64,000 nucleotides of DNA from Thermocoleostomius sinensis A174 (GTDB lineage Bacteria; Cyanobacteriota; Cyanobacteriia; Elainellales; Elainellaceae). Both the position numbers and the translations under genes were made by a program. Of this stretch, positions 28,429-37,262 are shown piece by piece. The notes under the pieces were generated by a model. The model had not been told where the DNA came from. It searched no databases and was given only the letters and a program-made list of their open reading frames with translations. The DNA lies in the NCBI RefSeq assembly GCF_026802175.1, contig NZ_CP113797.1:5309026-5373025 (forward strand). Direction: 5' to 3'. Positions within the stretch are counted from its first letter, which is position 1; every line of letters begins with the position of its first letter.

Positions 28429-28568
28429 TGTATCCACCAGGAGGCTAGGCTGTGTTGATTGTAGACCAGGTGTCTGCGATCGGCACACCTTGCTGATGCA
28501 TGGTTGGGTGACACCCATGCCTTGGGCCGTTCTTAACCCAATAGAAAACATCAGCAAGGAATACAACC

Positions 28569-28769
28569 ATGACTGGAGAATGGAATCGCGAATTGCCCGT
28601 TCAGGAAAGCGATCGGGTACAGATTTGGATTATTGGGACACGCGACCAAGTGATACATCAGATCAATGAGTTCTATGTGCGCAAGATTGCCACCGACCGA
28701 GTGCAGTTTACGCCGATCGTTCCGGCTCCGTTTGCCACAGGCAAGTACATGACCGTGCTGGTGCGGTAG
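28569..28769 (+). CDS. Small hypothetical protein (66 aa)
   Basis: A 66-residue soluble protein with a likely beta-alpha-beta layout (RVQIWIIGTRDQVIHQINEFYV). AAGGA lies 10 bases before the ATG. No family recognised. It precedes petL by 120 bases on the same strand, so shared transcription is possible, but a link to the cytochrome b6f complex is only a guess from position. Confidence 0.65.
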   Translation: MTGEWNRELPVQESDRVQIWIIGTRDQVIHQINEFYVRKIATDRVQFTPIVPAPFATGKYMTVLVR

Positions 28770-28888
28770 GGACAGGGAGTGGTGGATGGTGAATCAGCCA
28801 TCCACCCATCTAGGAGTAGCCGCCGGGAACCGAAGATGCTTCAATAAGCGGTATGACGATTTATATAAAGTGATTGGGAGATCGATCG

Positions 28889-28984
28889 ATGTCTGGAGTT
28901 ATTGTTTACTTTGTTCTGTTGGGTGGCGCCTTTGCGACGGCTATGGGGCTGTATTTTGGACTCAAAGCCGTTAAATTGATTTAA
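28889..28984 (+). CDS. petL: Cytochrome b6f complex subunit PetL
   Basis: A 31-residue single-helix membrane protein: MSGVIVYFVLL, then GGAFATAMGLYFGLKAVKLI. Length, the MSG start, the one membrane helix and the basic end fit PetL, a peripheral small subunit that stabilises the b6f dimer in the thylakoid membrane. GGGAG lies 9 bases before the ATG. Assigned by recall of the family; identity is likely but short proteins carry little signal. Confidence 0.75.
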   Translation: MSGVIVYFVLLGGAFATAMGLYFGLKAVKLI

Positions 28985-29005
28985 GTTCAACGGAGTTCGT
29001 CGTTT

Positions 29006-29173
29006 TCTTGTAGGGTGGGTATCCTGTCTATCTAAACCCAGTTGGGCCCATGCATATGCTATCTGCCCAAGCTCAAATGGGCTGATTGACTGACCAAAGG
29101 TTTCCACCCTCACCCGGCATCCCTCTTCCACAGCCAGAGAGGGACGTTTGGGTGAGGTGTCCATCCTACAAGA
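29006..29173. repeat. MITE-like element with inverted ends (168 bp)
   Basis: TCTTGTAGG at 29006-29014 is matched exactly by its complement CCTACAAGA at 29165-29173, and the match continues inward with transitions (TGGGTATC against TGGACACC). Inside lies a CCCTCACCC...GGGTGAGG fold (29106-29157) of the dispersed repeat family. No coding frame and no clear target duplication. Confidence 0.55.
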
Positions 29174-29237
29174 CAGTGAAGCCTTCTTGCAGGCATCTAG
29201 CCATTGCTAAGTCAATACCTGAACGATCGCCAAAGCA

Positions 29238-29714
29238 CTAGTCCTGATCCTTCCACTCGCTGTAGGGGTGTTTGGCCAGTTGAGCGTTGTAATAGCGCGG
29301 GTCATACGAAACTTCTTTGCCGATCCACGCTGGCAACGAGACCAATTGCTCAGGATCGCTTAGCTCAACTTCTGCTATCACTAGCCCTTGATTGGCTCCA
29401 GCAAATTCATCGACTTCCCACACCAGTCCTTGCCACGGAATGCGGTAACGAACTTTCTCAATTAGAGGACGCTCACAAAGGGTATCAAGTAATTCAGCCG
29501 CATCATTGGCAGGAATGGCATACTCAAATTCTGTTCTGGAAATGCCGTCTGTTGCGCCTTTAATGGTGAGATAGCCAGTATCACCAGCCATGCGGACACG
29601 CACGGTTAGGTGTTTGTTTGAGAGAAGATAGCCTTGCCGATAAGCCACCCCGATCGCCAACGATCGCCAGGCATCACCTACTACCAGAAATTTTCGTTCA
29701 ATTTCCATTGCCAT
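29238..29714 (-). CDS. CYTH domain protein (inorganic triphosphatase-like)
   Basis: A 158-residue single CYTH domain. The N-terminal EIERKFLV motif and the inward-facing charged residues of the tunnel (RVRMAGDTGYLTIKG, RTEFEYAI, KVRYRIPW, VWEVDEF, VIAEVEL) are present. Single-domain bacterial members mostly hydrolyse tripolyphosphate with Mg2+ or Mn2+; some annotations of adenylate cyclase exist but are less likely. Divergent from the membrane protein gene at 29765. Confidence 0.9.
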   Translation of the reverse strand: MAMEIERKFLVVGDAWRSLAIGVAYRQGYLLSNKHLTVRVRMAGDTGYLTIKGATDGISRTEFEYAIPANDAAELLDTLCERPLIEKVRYRIPWQGLVWEVDEFAGANQGLVIAEVELSDPEQLVSLPAWIGKEVSYDPRYYNAQLAKHPYSEWKDQD

Positions 29715-29764
29715 CGTGTTTGCGCTCCTAGTCCCGATCGAGTGCTCGCAGTTGCTTCTAGCCT

Positions 29765-30424
29765 ATGACAATTACAGAACCCACCACAATGTTGACAGAT
29801 TATGCCCTCGCTGTAGCGGCAATGGTGTTTGCGGTGCGGCTGTTTCAACTCAGTCTGCGGCAGAAGCATCGAGCAATTGGGTTATGGGCGATCGCATTTG
29901 GACTTGTCGCCATAGCGGCAGGACTAGGCGGAACCTGTCATGGCTTTACCCATTACCTGAGCAATACCATGCTTCATCGGCTGTGGTACGCTATGCTCTA
30001 TGCCCTCAGCGGCGCGAGCTTTTTCATGCTGACGGCAACACTGAGTAGCTCCCTACCTCGACGCTGGCAGCGCTGGCTATGGTTGGCCATTGCAACCAAA
30101 ACACTTCTGTATTTAACCGGCGTGACGGTTCATCACAACTTTGCCTACGCGATCGCAGATTACCTCTCAGCCATGTTTATCATGTTGATTGTAGAAACAC
30201 GATCGCTGTACCAAGGAAACCAGGTTGAGTCTGCTCGATGGATTGTGGCAGGCATTCTTGTATCTGTTGTAGCGGTGGGTGTGCAAGGATTGGGGGTGAC
30301 AACTGCCGGACTCAACCACAACGATTGGTATCATCTGGTGCAACTGGTAGGCTTATATTTACTCTATCGCGGTGCTAGTTGCCAATCTCCACAATACTCT
30401 TACAACGAATCCAAAACCTGGTAG
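29765..30424 (+). CDS. Seven-TM membrane protein, ceramidase-like (CREST) features
   Basis: A 219-residue protein with about seven membrane helices. Histidines spaced as in alkaline ceramidase-like hydrolases are visible: HGFTHYL in helix 3, HHNFAYAIADY, and HNDWYHLVQLVGLYLLYRG near the C-terminus. That arrangement suggests a metal-bound hydrolase of the CREST superfamily, but several expected residues cannot be confirmed by eye. The gene ends 89 bases before mscL. Confidence 0.7.
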   Translation: MTITEPTTMLTDYALAVAAMVFAVRLFQLSLRQKHRAIGLWAIAFGLVAIAAGLGGTCHGFTHYLSNTMLHRLWYAMLYALSGASFFMLTATLSSSLPRRWQRWLWLAIATKTLLYLTGVTVHHNFAYAIADYLSAMFIMLIVETRSLYQGNQVESARWIVAGILVSVVAVGVQGLGVTTAGLNHNDWYHLVQLVGLYLLYRGASCQSPQYSYNESKTW

Positions 30425-30513
30425 CGTGTGTTGTCTAGGTGCGATCGTTAGGTTGACAGATACCAAAGTTTTTGATACTCAAGTTAAGGTCAGCTTTAGG
30501 AAATCAAGTAATT

Positions 30514-30954
30514 ATGACAGTCGAACGCGGAAGAAGAGTTGTTACCGGCTTCTGGGCAGAGTTTTGGGAATTCATTAAACGTGGTAATGTGGTCGATCTT
30601 GCCGTTGCCGTTGTCATTGGTAGCGCATTTGCTAGGATTGTTGACTCGTTAGTGACAGATATCATCACACCTGCCATTGTTAGCCCAGCGCTAGCAGCTG
30701 CCAACGTAGACAGCATTCAAGAATGGACGGTGGGCAATGGCATTAAGATCGGACTATTTCTAGCGGCTGTGTTAAATTTCCTCATCATTGCACTGGCTGT
30801 TTTTGCAGCTATTCGTCTTTACGAAACCTTTCGGCATCGAGTGCTGGGGATGGAAGAAGCTGATGCTCCGCCTGATCCAGTGGTTGAATCTCAAGAAAGA
30901 TTGACCGGAGCCATCGAGCGATTGACAACGGCTGTGGAGCGGCGAACTCCCTAA
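30514..30954 (+). CDS. mscL: Large-conductance mechanosensitive channel MscL
   Basis: Emergency pressure valve of the inner membrane. 146 residues: amphipathic N-terminal helix (FWAEFWEFIKRGNVVDLAVAVVIG), pore helix TM1 with AFARIVDSLVTDIITP, periplasmic loop, TM2 (FLAAVLNFLIIALAVF) and a C-terminal helix. The frame is open to a TTG at 30472, but ATG 30514 gives the standard start. The C-terminal tail is slightly longer than in E. coli. Confidence 0.95.
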   Translation: MTVERGRRVVTGFWAEFWEFIKRGNVVDLAVAVVIGSAFARIVDSLVTDIITPAIVSPALAAANVDSIQEWTVGNGIKIGLFLAAVLNFLIIALAVFAAIRLYETFRHRVLGMEEADAPPDPVVESQERLTGAIERLTTAVERRTP

Positions 30955-30975
30955 AGCGCGTTTCCAATAGGTTCT

Positions 30976-31329
30976 TCAAAAATATGTCCAAACTGAGTAT
31001 CGATCGACTTTGAACTGATTTTGAGAAGATCTTGTTGTACAAGATACAGCACTAGCAATGATAGGCTTTCTAAGCGCTGAATATTTACCTGGTTTGTTTA
31101 GCATCAAATAAAAGAGGGAGGAGACACTTGGTTCTCTTCCCTCTCGCTCTTTCTGATTAGTGTTGAATTTGTGTTGACTAGTTGATGAGCCAATTTCACC
31201 TTGCTTCAGCTTCTTGGACAAATTCTTCAGTTGCTTCTGTCGTTGTCGCTTACGAGCCGTGCCGCCTCTGCCTTTGTTGTTTCGGCCTTCGCGGCGTGGT
31301 GATTCCCATCGCTTCAATTGTCGAGCCAT
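30976..31329 (-). CDS. Basic hypothetical protein, doubtful 3' end
   Basis: The N-terminal 45 residues are strongly basic and helical (GTARKRQRQKQLKNLSKKLKQG), preceded by AGGATG 9 bases before the ATG. The second half looks non-coding, and a minus-strand terminator (31104-31144) lies inside it, upstream of the stop codon. Either the true gene ends earlier or the frame is not real. Confidence 0.25.
   Translation of the reverse strand: MARQLKRWESPRREGRNNKGRGGTARKRQRQKQLKNLSKKLKQGEIGSSTSQHKFNTNQKEREGREPSVSSLFYLMLNKPGKYSALRKPIIASAVSCTTRSSQNQFKVDRYSVWTYF
31104..31144 (-). terminator. Intrinsic terminator on the minus strand
   Basis: AGAGGGA and TCCCTCT form a 7-bp stem followed by TTTATTT on the minus strand. 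It is the first terminator downstream of the 31436-31876 gene. Confidence 0.5.
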
Positions 31330-31435
31330 TCTTGATCATCCTTAGACTGATTCTCTGGGTCTATTTTAACTACAAGACAATTCTCAACAATTTCGGAAAT
31401 ACGAACTGGTTTTTCTAGTCTATGAATAAATACGG

Positions 31436-31876
31436 CTAGCTCACTAGGGCTTCCACCTTATTTTCCCACACACGACGAATCAGCCTACGATCGTACCGTT
31501 GTTCTCGTAACCGGCGTTTCGTACCCTCTAGGCGAATGGTTTCTTCATACTTACCAACCGACATCACCAATGTATTCTCATCCGCCATGCGGTATTGATA
31601 AATTTGAGGAACACTATCAGACGCTAATCCTTTATTGGTGAATACTAAACCAGGCTGATTAGCACTCACACACCAAGACATATGACCAATTCCTGATTTA
31701 GTGTAATATTCCCAGCTTAATTTCACTCCAAATTCAACCTGTGTTAATTGATGGATTTGGCTGAGCTCAAACAATTCTTGCTGATTCAAAAAGCTAACTG
31801 TTACCTTAACTAATTTGCATAACCAAACACTTTGCGATCGCCGCCAAAAATTATAAAGATTCTGATGAGTGAACAT
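31436..31876 (-). CDS. Possible CpcS/CpeS-like phycobiliprotein lyase (divergent)
   Basis: A 146-residue protein. The opening (HQNLYNFWRRSQSVWLCKLVK) recalls the start of CpcS/CpeS chromophore lyases (a helix then W.C or W.SQRT), and the rest alternates short strands (LSWEYYT, LVFTNKG, YQYRMADENTLVMSVGKYEETIRLEG) as in their lipocalin-like barrel. The family's conserved YWF/R segment near the C-terminus is not clear, so this could be another cyanobacterial family. Its position 2 kb from apcABC, whose products need such lyases, is suggestive only. Confidence 0.45.
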   Translation of the reverse strand: MFTHQNLYNFWRRSQSVWLCKLVKVTVSFLNQQELFELSQIHQLTQVEFGVKLSWEYYTKSGIGHMSWCVSANQPGLVFTNKGLASDSVPQIYQYRMADENTLVMSVGKYEETIRLEGTKRRLREQRYDRRLIRRVWENKVEALVS

Positions 31877-32358
31877 TTCTATTTTCTGTCAATCAGTGAT
31901 AAAACAAACGTAATCAACCATTTACAAATAAATAAAAACAACTAAGATTTCAAAAATTTTGAATCATAGTCATAGGCAAGGCAATAAAAACTAGTTGTTA
32001 ACTTTTCTGCTAATCTACTATGGTGTTCGATGGTGTTGTATCGCTCTTATATTGCCATCTGCTGTCATAGTTATAGATTAAATATGAACGATCGAAATAG
32101 GCTCTGACAGTACCCGCATGGGTACATTTTCAGAACCAATCAAATATTTTCTTCGTGTGTTTAATTTGCTAATTGACTGATAATTTTTTGCCCCTCATTC
32201 CCTAACCCTTACTTCCAGATGCGGCGAAGGGAGTCGAGACAATTGAGCAATTTTCAATATCTCTCGTCCTTGCGGAGAGAAATTTAGGGTGAGGGAAATC
32301 GAGGGGTATCAATCAATTTTGTGTATTTAATCTGTATACAAAGAGAGGTTAATTGAAC
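31877..32358. other. Intergenic region with dispersed palindromic repeat
   Basis: 482 bases without a credible gene. The right part (32190-32295) is one copy of the CCCTCATCCC...GGGTGAGGG repeat family. The left part is AT-rich and must contain the promoter of the minus-strand gene ending at 31436. Confidence 0.5.
32190..32295. repeat. Dispersed palindromic repeat, copy B
   Basis: Begins GCCCCTCATTCCCTAACCC and ends AATTTAGGGTGAGGG, so its ends pair. Related copies lie at 29106, 37537 and 56061. Confidence 0.55.
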
Positions 32359-33366
32359 TCAGGACAGGGTTCGTTTTCGCTTCAAGTTATAGAGTGGACT
32401 CAAAAAACTACTCACTAGCAGTTCCATTTCGCACGCAACAACCACGTCTGTTTTGAGATGCTGTCGGTATTTCAAGAAATATGCAACCGCTTTGTAGAAA
32501 TCGTTCATTAAGTAACCGATCGTCACAAACGGAATTTGCCAGCGTTTATAGTTCAGCATTCGCAGAGAATGTTTGGCTAACCCCACACCGCGCACTAGTT
32601 GAAGTAAATAGTCTCGCTCTAAGCGCCAAGCTGGAATTGCATGATAAATATGCATCTCCGGGTTATTCCAAATTTCCCAACCCGCTTGCCGAAGATAGGT
32701 GAGCACTTCAATATCCTCTCCCTTTGAGGCGATCGACGCTCCGGTTGGTCCTTGAATCACCTGAGTTAGGGGAATACTCTCTAGCCAAGCCTGTTTGCGG
32801 ATCACTAACCCGGCTCCGGGTGGTAAAACCCTATCGGTTTTGCGACCATTGGCTTTCGAGTTATAGCAAAACGGCTGCCGTCGCTCAACAATGGCCAAGA
32901 AGCAGGCAATTCGACCAAAATTCTGAGGAGGTAACTGTTCATATTGCCCATGAATTTGTCCACCAAAGGCCCCAGCTTTCGCATGTGCTTGCCCAAACCC
33001 ATAAGCTGCTGCTACCCAGTTTGGAGCGGGAAGATTGTCATCATCTAGAAACCCCACCCACTCACCTTGCGCTTCCTGCATGGCTCTGCGTCGGGCAATC
33101 GCGGCTCCCTGCTGTGGTTCGAACACATACCGCAGTGCACAGATCGCCCCCCAACTAGCTTGATAGGCTTGCACCAGCGCGGCTGTATTGTCGCAGCTAT
33201 TGTTGTCTACAACCAACACTTCCCAAACAAAGCTTTCGGTGTGGGTTTGTACTTTCAGATGATCGAGCAGAACTGGCAAGCGATCGCCCGCATTGTAAGC
33301 TCTGATAGCAACGGTAAAGTTGACCATAGGAAGATCGTCGGCAGGGGACGGAAGCACGCAAGTCAT
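32359..33366 (-). CDS. Family 2 glycosyltransferase, HpsE-like
   Basis: A 335-residue GT-A enzyme. N-terminal nucleotide-binding motif TVAIRAYNAGDRLPVLL, then VVDNNSCDNTA, and the DXD-type metal site FLDDDNLP. The middle KGEDIEVLTYLRQAGWEIW is the acceptor-side ED motif, and the helical C-terminus may touch the membrane. Layout and length match enzymes named HpsE in the hormogonium polysaccharide system of filamentous cyanobacteria. It is divergent from apcA and separate from the glycosyltransferase group at 39-41.6 kb. Confidence 0.85.
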   Translation of the reverse strand: MTCVLPSPADDLPMVNFTVAIRAYNAGDRLPVLLDHLKVQTHTESFVWEVLVVDNNSCDNTAALVQAYQASWGAICALRYVFEPQQGAAIARRRAMQEAQGEWVGFLDDDNLPAPNWVAAAYGFGQAHAKAGAFGGQIHGQYEQLPPQNFGRIACFLAIVERRQPFCYNSKANGRKTDRVLPPGAGLVIRKQAWLESIPLTQVIQGPTGASIASKGEDIEVLTYLRQAGWEIWNNPEMHIYHAIPAWRLERDYLLQLVRGVGLAKHSLRMLNYKRWQIPFVTIGYLMNDFYKAVAYFLKYRQHLKTDVVVACEMELLVSSFLSPLYNLKRKRTLS

Positions 33367-33920
33367 TCATATAGACATTCAAACGCGCTTCCTGCACTCA
33401 GAATGCCCTGAAGCAACCCCTGCCGTAACGATCAACCAGACTAATTCTTGAAGAGAATGCCCAAAACAAAAGGGCACTCAAACTGAGTGCACCCGATTCG
33501 TCAGAGTATTGATGACGTAGCTGTTATGACTCGATCTGATACTAGAATAGGGGCAGCCAAGCGGATACTCTGTAAAAACAGATACTTAACGATGATCAGT
33601 CACGCTTATTCACAAATCATTACAAACTCTCAGAACAGAGCTTGAAGTCAAGAAATTGTGCTTTTCGCTGCTGCATCAAGCTTCACGATCGGTTTCAAAG
33701 CGCCATTTTCATCTTGAATGAGGAAGAGTATTACAAAATGTTGCGAATGCCCTAAGAGTGTGAACTCAATGCCGGAAAATATTTGCGGAAGATAACTGAG
33801 TGCAGACCGAAAGAGCACCCTGAGAAAGGTTGACTTTTCCTGTTGAAAGCTCAGTTACTCGATGGTGAACGCCAGTTTAATCATCTTTGGTTACATTTTG
33901 CTTTTCGGAGGAATCCATCA
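33367..33920. other. Divergent region between HpsE-like gene and apcA
   Basis: 554 bases. It must hold the strong light-driven apc promoter(s), but no convincing -35/-10 pair could be picked by eye. GGAGGA at 33906-33911 is the apcA ribosome binding site. The hairpin at 33474-33490 and a second copy of AACTGAGTGCA at 33794-33804 are the only repeats seen. Confidence 0.45.
33474..33490 (-). promoter_or_regulatory. Hairpin in the HpsE-like gene leader
   Basis: GCACTCA and TGAGTGC pair perfectly around AAC. On the minus strand it is followed by CCTTTTGTTTT, like a terminator, 108 bases upstream of the glycosyltransferase start. It could attenuate that gene or block transcription leaking from the apc region. 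Confidence 0.4.
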
Positions 33921-34406
33921 ATGAGTGTTGTCACGAAGTCAATCGTGAATGCTGATGCTGAGGCTCGCTACCTGAGTCCTGGCGAACTAGACCAGATTCG
34001 TAGCTTTGTTACCTCTGGCGAACGTCGTCTGCGGATTGCTCAAGTGTTGACCGATTCTCGTGAGCGCATTGTCAAGCAAGCAGGAGATCAGTTGTTCCAA
34101 AAGCGCCCTGATGTTGTTTCTCCTGGTGGAAACGCTTATGGCGAAGAAATGACCGCAACCTGTCTGCGCGACCTCGACTACTACCTGCGTTTGATCACCT
34201 ACGGTGTAGTGTCTGGTGATGTCACCCCGATCGAAGAGATCGGTATCGTTGGCGTGCGCGAGATGTACAAGTCTTTAGGAACTCCAATCGACGCGGTGGC
34301 AGAAGGTGTCCGTGCTATGAAGAACGCAGCGTTGTCACTCATGTCTGGTGAGGATGCTGCTGAGGCAGGTTCCTACTTCGACTATGTGATTGGTGCAATG
34401 AGCTAA
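33921..34406 (+). CDS. apcA: Allophycocyanin alpha subunit
   Basis: Core pigment protein of the phycobilisome, which passes energy to photosystem II. 161 residues, the standard length, starting [20 protein letters not shown]. The chromophore-binding cysteine is in [14 protein letters not shown]. The reading frame is open upstream to 33843, but homology and GGAGGA ten bases upstream fix the start at 33921. First gene of apcA-apcB-apcC; apcE is not adjacent. Confidence 0.98.
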   Translation: MSVVTKSIVNADAEARYLSPGELDQIRSFVTSGERRLRIAQVLTDSRERIVKQAGDQLFQKRPDVVSPGGNAYGEEMTATCLRDLDYYLRLITYGVVSGDVTPIEEIGIVGVREMYKSLGTPIDAVAEGVRAMKNAALSLMSGEDAAEAGSYFDYVIGAMS

Positions 34407-34529
34407 TTGAGTTTTAGTGTTCAGTGCCAACGCTTGATGTCAGGCGCTCCATTCAAAACCAAAAACTCAATCCTTTTTTCACCCGAATTTAGTTTCGTAG
34501 ACAGTAACGAAATTTAAGGAAGCGAAATC

Positions 34530-35015
34530 ATGCAAGACGCAATTACTGCTGTTATTAACTCTGCTGACGTTCAGGGTAAGTACCTGGACACTGGCGCACT
34601 GGAAAAGCTAAAGAGCTATTTTTCTAGCGGTGAACTGCGCGTTCGGGCTGCAACCACCATCAGCGCTAATGCGGCTGCGATCGTAAAAGAGGCTGTTGCT
34701 AAGTCTCTGCTTTACTCGGATATCACTCGTCCCGGTGGCAATATGTATACCACCCGTCGCTATGCTGCTTGCATCCGCGACCTCGACTACTACCTCCGCT
34801 ACGGCACCTACGCCATGCTGGCTGGCGATCCGTCCATCCTAGATGAGCGTGTGCTCAATGGTTTGAAGGAAACCTACAATTCCTTGGGTGTACCTATTGC
34901 TGCAACTGTGCAAGCTATCCAAGCGATGAAGGAAGTCACCGCTAGCTTGGTTGGTGCTGATGCCGGTAAGGAAATGGGTGTTTACCTCGACTACATCTGC
35001 TCTGGTCTGAGCTAA
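34530..35015 (+). CDS. apcB: Allophycocyanin beta subunit
   Basis: Partner of ApcA in the core trimer. 161 residues with the chromophore cysteine in [14 protein letters not shown] and the asparagine in [10 protein letters not shown] that is methylated in this family. AAGGAAG precedes the ATG. The 123-base gap after apcA has no clear terminator, consistent with co-transcription. Confidence 0.98.
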   Translation: MQDAITAVINSADVQGKYLDTGALEKLKSYFSSGELRVRAATTISANAAAIVKEAVAKSLLYSDITRPGGNMYTTRRYAACIRDLDYYLRYGTYAMLAGDPSILDERVLNGLKETYNSLGVPIAATVQAIQAMKEVTASLVGADAGKEMGVYLDYICSGLS

Positions 35016-35373
35016 TGAATAGTTAGTTTTGAGTTTTGAGTTTTGAGGATCAAATTGCTCAGCAATTTAGAGACTTGAAGCTAAAAATTGAAGACTAGAA
35101 ACTGGAGGACTGGGAAGTTTGGGGTGAGTGTTAGATGGTTGATGGCAACTCGGAGGAGTTTGCTATAGCGATCTAAGATTGACTCTAGACTCCCAGCCTT
35201 GAAGTAATTAACCAAATATCATCGCGGTTTTGGATTTTTAGAGTTTGGACAGGTGCGATCGAGTCACTGCACAGCTTGAGGACCGTCTAAAGTCGGTGAT
35301 CTGAGATCCAAAATTACAAAGGTCTACATTCAACAAAAATTTTCAGTCTGATCTGACATTAGGAGAGATATCC
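35016..35373. other. apcB-apcC spacer with heptamer repeats
   Basis: 358 bases without a gene. It begins with AGTTTTG repeated three times (35025-35045), a short tandemly repeated heptamer of the cyanobacterial type. AGGAGAG 10 bases before 35374 is the apcC ribosome binding site. The long spacer could set the lower level of ApcC relative to ApcA/ApcB. Confidence 0.5.
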
Positions 35374-35577
35374 ATGCGGATGTTCAAAGTCACAGCCTGC
35401 GTTCCCAGCCAAACTAGAATTCGGACTCAGCGCGAATTGCAAAACACCTACTTTACCAAGTTGGTTCCCTACGACAACTGGTTTAAAGAGCAACAACGAA
35501 TTCAAAAAATGGGTGGCAAAATTGTCAAAGTGGAATTGGCAACGGGCAAACCTGGTACCAACGCTGGTTTGGGCTAG
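35374..35577 (+). CDS. apcC: Phycobilisome core linker (Lc 7.8)
   Basis: A 67-residue linker that caps allophycocyanin trimers in the core cylinders. The sequence, from MRMFKVTACVPSQTRIRTQ to GKPGTNAGLG, is of standard length and closely matches other cyanobacterial ApcC proteins. Last gene of the apc operon, followed by a strong terminator. Confidence 0.98.
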   Translation: MRMFKVTACVPSQTRIRTQRELQNTYFTKLVPYDNWFKEQQRIQKMGGKIVKVELATGKPGTNAGLG

Positions 35578-35669
35578 AGCGCGCCACTATCGACGTATCT
35601 TGTTGACCGCTCGACGGCTGATTGTCTTCGCTCATGATCATAGACAGGTCGCGATCGGTTGTATGCGCT

Positions 35670-35694
35670 GAGGTCTGATTAGACCTCTTTTTTT
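35670..35694 (+). terminator. apcC: Terminator of the apcABC operon
   Basis: GAGGTCT and AGACCTC form a perfect 7-bp stem around GATT and are followed by seven T. Confidence 0.9.
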
Positions 35695-35789
35695 ATGGCA
35701 GCTTCCATGGAAGTGTTGAACCAATTGGGCTGACTTGCGTTACCGTTAGTAGACTGTTTCTGCCTTCTGCATTTTTACGCTAACCGATT

Positions 35790-36959
35790 GTGAATCTTTG
35801 CAAGTTCATTACATTTTTCACGCCCTCTACCAACGAATGGGGTCTCGAAGCGCGGCTGCTGCACTGGATGACCTTCCTGTGGCTCTTTATTGGGCTAGTG
35901 ATCATGTTTTCTGCGTCCTATGCCATTGCTGAAGCGACCTTAGACGACGGTCTCTATTTTTTTAAGGTACAAATTCTCTGGATTTGCTTGGCGCTGATTG
36001 GATTTAGTATTCTCGTTCACTCCCCCTTGAGATATGTGTTAGGACTGGCTAGTTGGCTGGTGCTGATCATGTTGGGGTTACTCATGCTGACGCTGGTGAT
36101 GGGCGTCAATGTCAATGGTGCAACGCGCTGGCTATTCATTGGACCTATGAATTTGCAAGCGTCAGAACTGATCAAACCGTTTTTGGTCTTGCAAGGGGCC
36201 CGCATTTTTGGACGATGGGAACAGCTAACCTGGTCTACACGCCTCAGTTGGCTGGGAATCTTTGTTTTGGTGTTGGTGGGAATTTTGTTTCAACCCAATC
36301 TCAGTACCGCCGCGCTGTGCGGCATGATGCTTTGGCTGATGGCAATGGCAGCCGGGCTTCCCTATAGCTACCTTGCGAGCGCAGCCACATCAGGGCTGTT
36401 GGCGGCAATCATTAGTGTTAGTATCAAAACCTATCAACGACGACGATTGATTTCGTTTCTCAATCCCTGGGCCGATCCGAGACAAGATGGCTACCAACTG
36501 ATTCAAAGTTTACTGGCGATCGGTTCGGGTGGATTTTGGGGAACTGGGTTTGGGCTTTCCCATCAAAAGTTGTTCTATCTGCCGATTCAATACACTGATT
36601 TTATTTTTGCTGTGTTTGCCGAAGAGTTTGGTTTTGTGGGATCGGTGCTGCTGCTGTTGATGTTGGCGGCTTACGGCACGATCGCACTTCGAGTTGCCAT
36701 CAAAACTAAAAACCGGATTCATCAATTGATTGCTGTAGGAGCCACCATCTTAATGGTGGGGCAATCACTATTGAATATTGGCGTTGCGACGGGGGCTTTG
36801 CCAACCACGGGGTTGCCATTTCCCTTAATCAGCTATGGCGGCAACTCAATGATGGCTAGCTTGGCCACGGCTGCGTTACTGATTCGCGTAGCTCGTGAAA
36901 ACTGTGGGGCAGCGGTGCTACCCTTACACGAGCGACGAGCAACCTCAAAACAGGTATGA
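35790..36959 (+). CDS. ftsW: FtsW/RodA-type septal peptidoglycan polymerase
   Basis: SEDS-family glycosyltransferase that polymerises lipid II at the septum together with a class B PBP. 389 residues, about ten membrane helices. Typical motifs: GATRWLFIGPMNLQASELIKP, LNPWADPRQDGYQLIQS (loop with the catalytic Asp region), FAVFAEEFGFVG and TTGLPFPLISYGGNSMM. FtsW is preferred to RodA because of the PxxxSYGGNS end and the similarity to cyanobacterial FtsW starts. The start is GTG; no strong ribosome site is seen. Confidence 0.9.
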   Translation: MNLCKFITFFTPSTNEWGLEARLLHWMTFLWLFIGLVIMFSASYAIAEATLDDGLYFFKVQILWICLALIGFSILVHSPLRYVLGLASWLVLIMLGLLMLTLVMGVNVNGATRWLFIGPMNLQASELIKPFLVLQGARIFGRWEQLTWSTRLSWLGIFVLVLVGILFQPNLSTAALCGMMLWLMAMAAGLPYSYLASAATSGLLAAIISVSIKTYQRRRLISFLNPWADPRQDGYQLIQSLLAIGSGGFWGTGFGLSHQKLFYLPIQYTDFIFAVFAEEFGFVGSVLLLLMLAAYGTIALRVAIKTKNRIHQLIAVGATILMVGQSLLNIGVATGALPTTGLPFPLISYGGNSMMASLATAALLIRVARENCGAAVLPLHERRATSKQV

Positions 36960-37262
36960 TTGCAATCGATGGATGGCTAGCTGATGCCAACTCCAAGGGG
37001 CGTTGCTGAGCGCAGATATAATTGCCCTCTCTGCCATACTGGGTGACTGTTAAGACCGATACTGGTAGCTGCTCTATCTAGCGATGGCTGGAATTTCCTG
37101 ATTTGTGCGAAAAATCTTTTACAAATCTGGAATTGCCTCGCTCGAACGTGAGGACACCTAATGTGCCTATCCAAAAACTGGATAGTTGGTTGCTATTTGT
37201 TGGGTTTTGGACGCTTGAATAGCTTGTAGGCACACAAAACTGCATGAAACCGTGGTGGTGGT
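36960..37262. other. Spacer after ftsW
   Basis: 303 bases. Neither a terminator nor a coding region could be supported; short frames here lack starts with ribosome sites. Confidence 0.4.

Noticed and set aside
28381-28450. Cobalamin riboswitch
   Set aside because: GGGAA and GCAACCC pieces recall it, but the B12-box and the order of core elements are absent.
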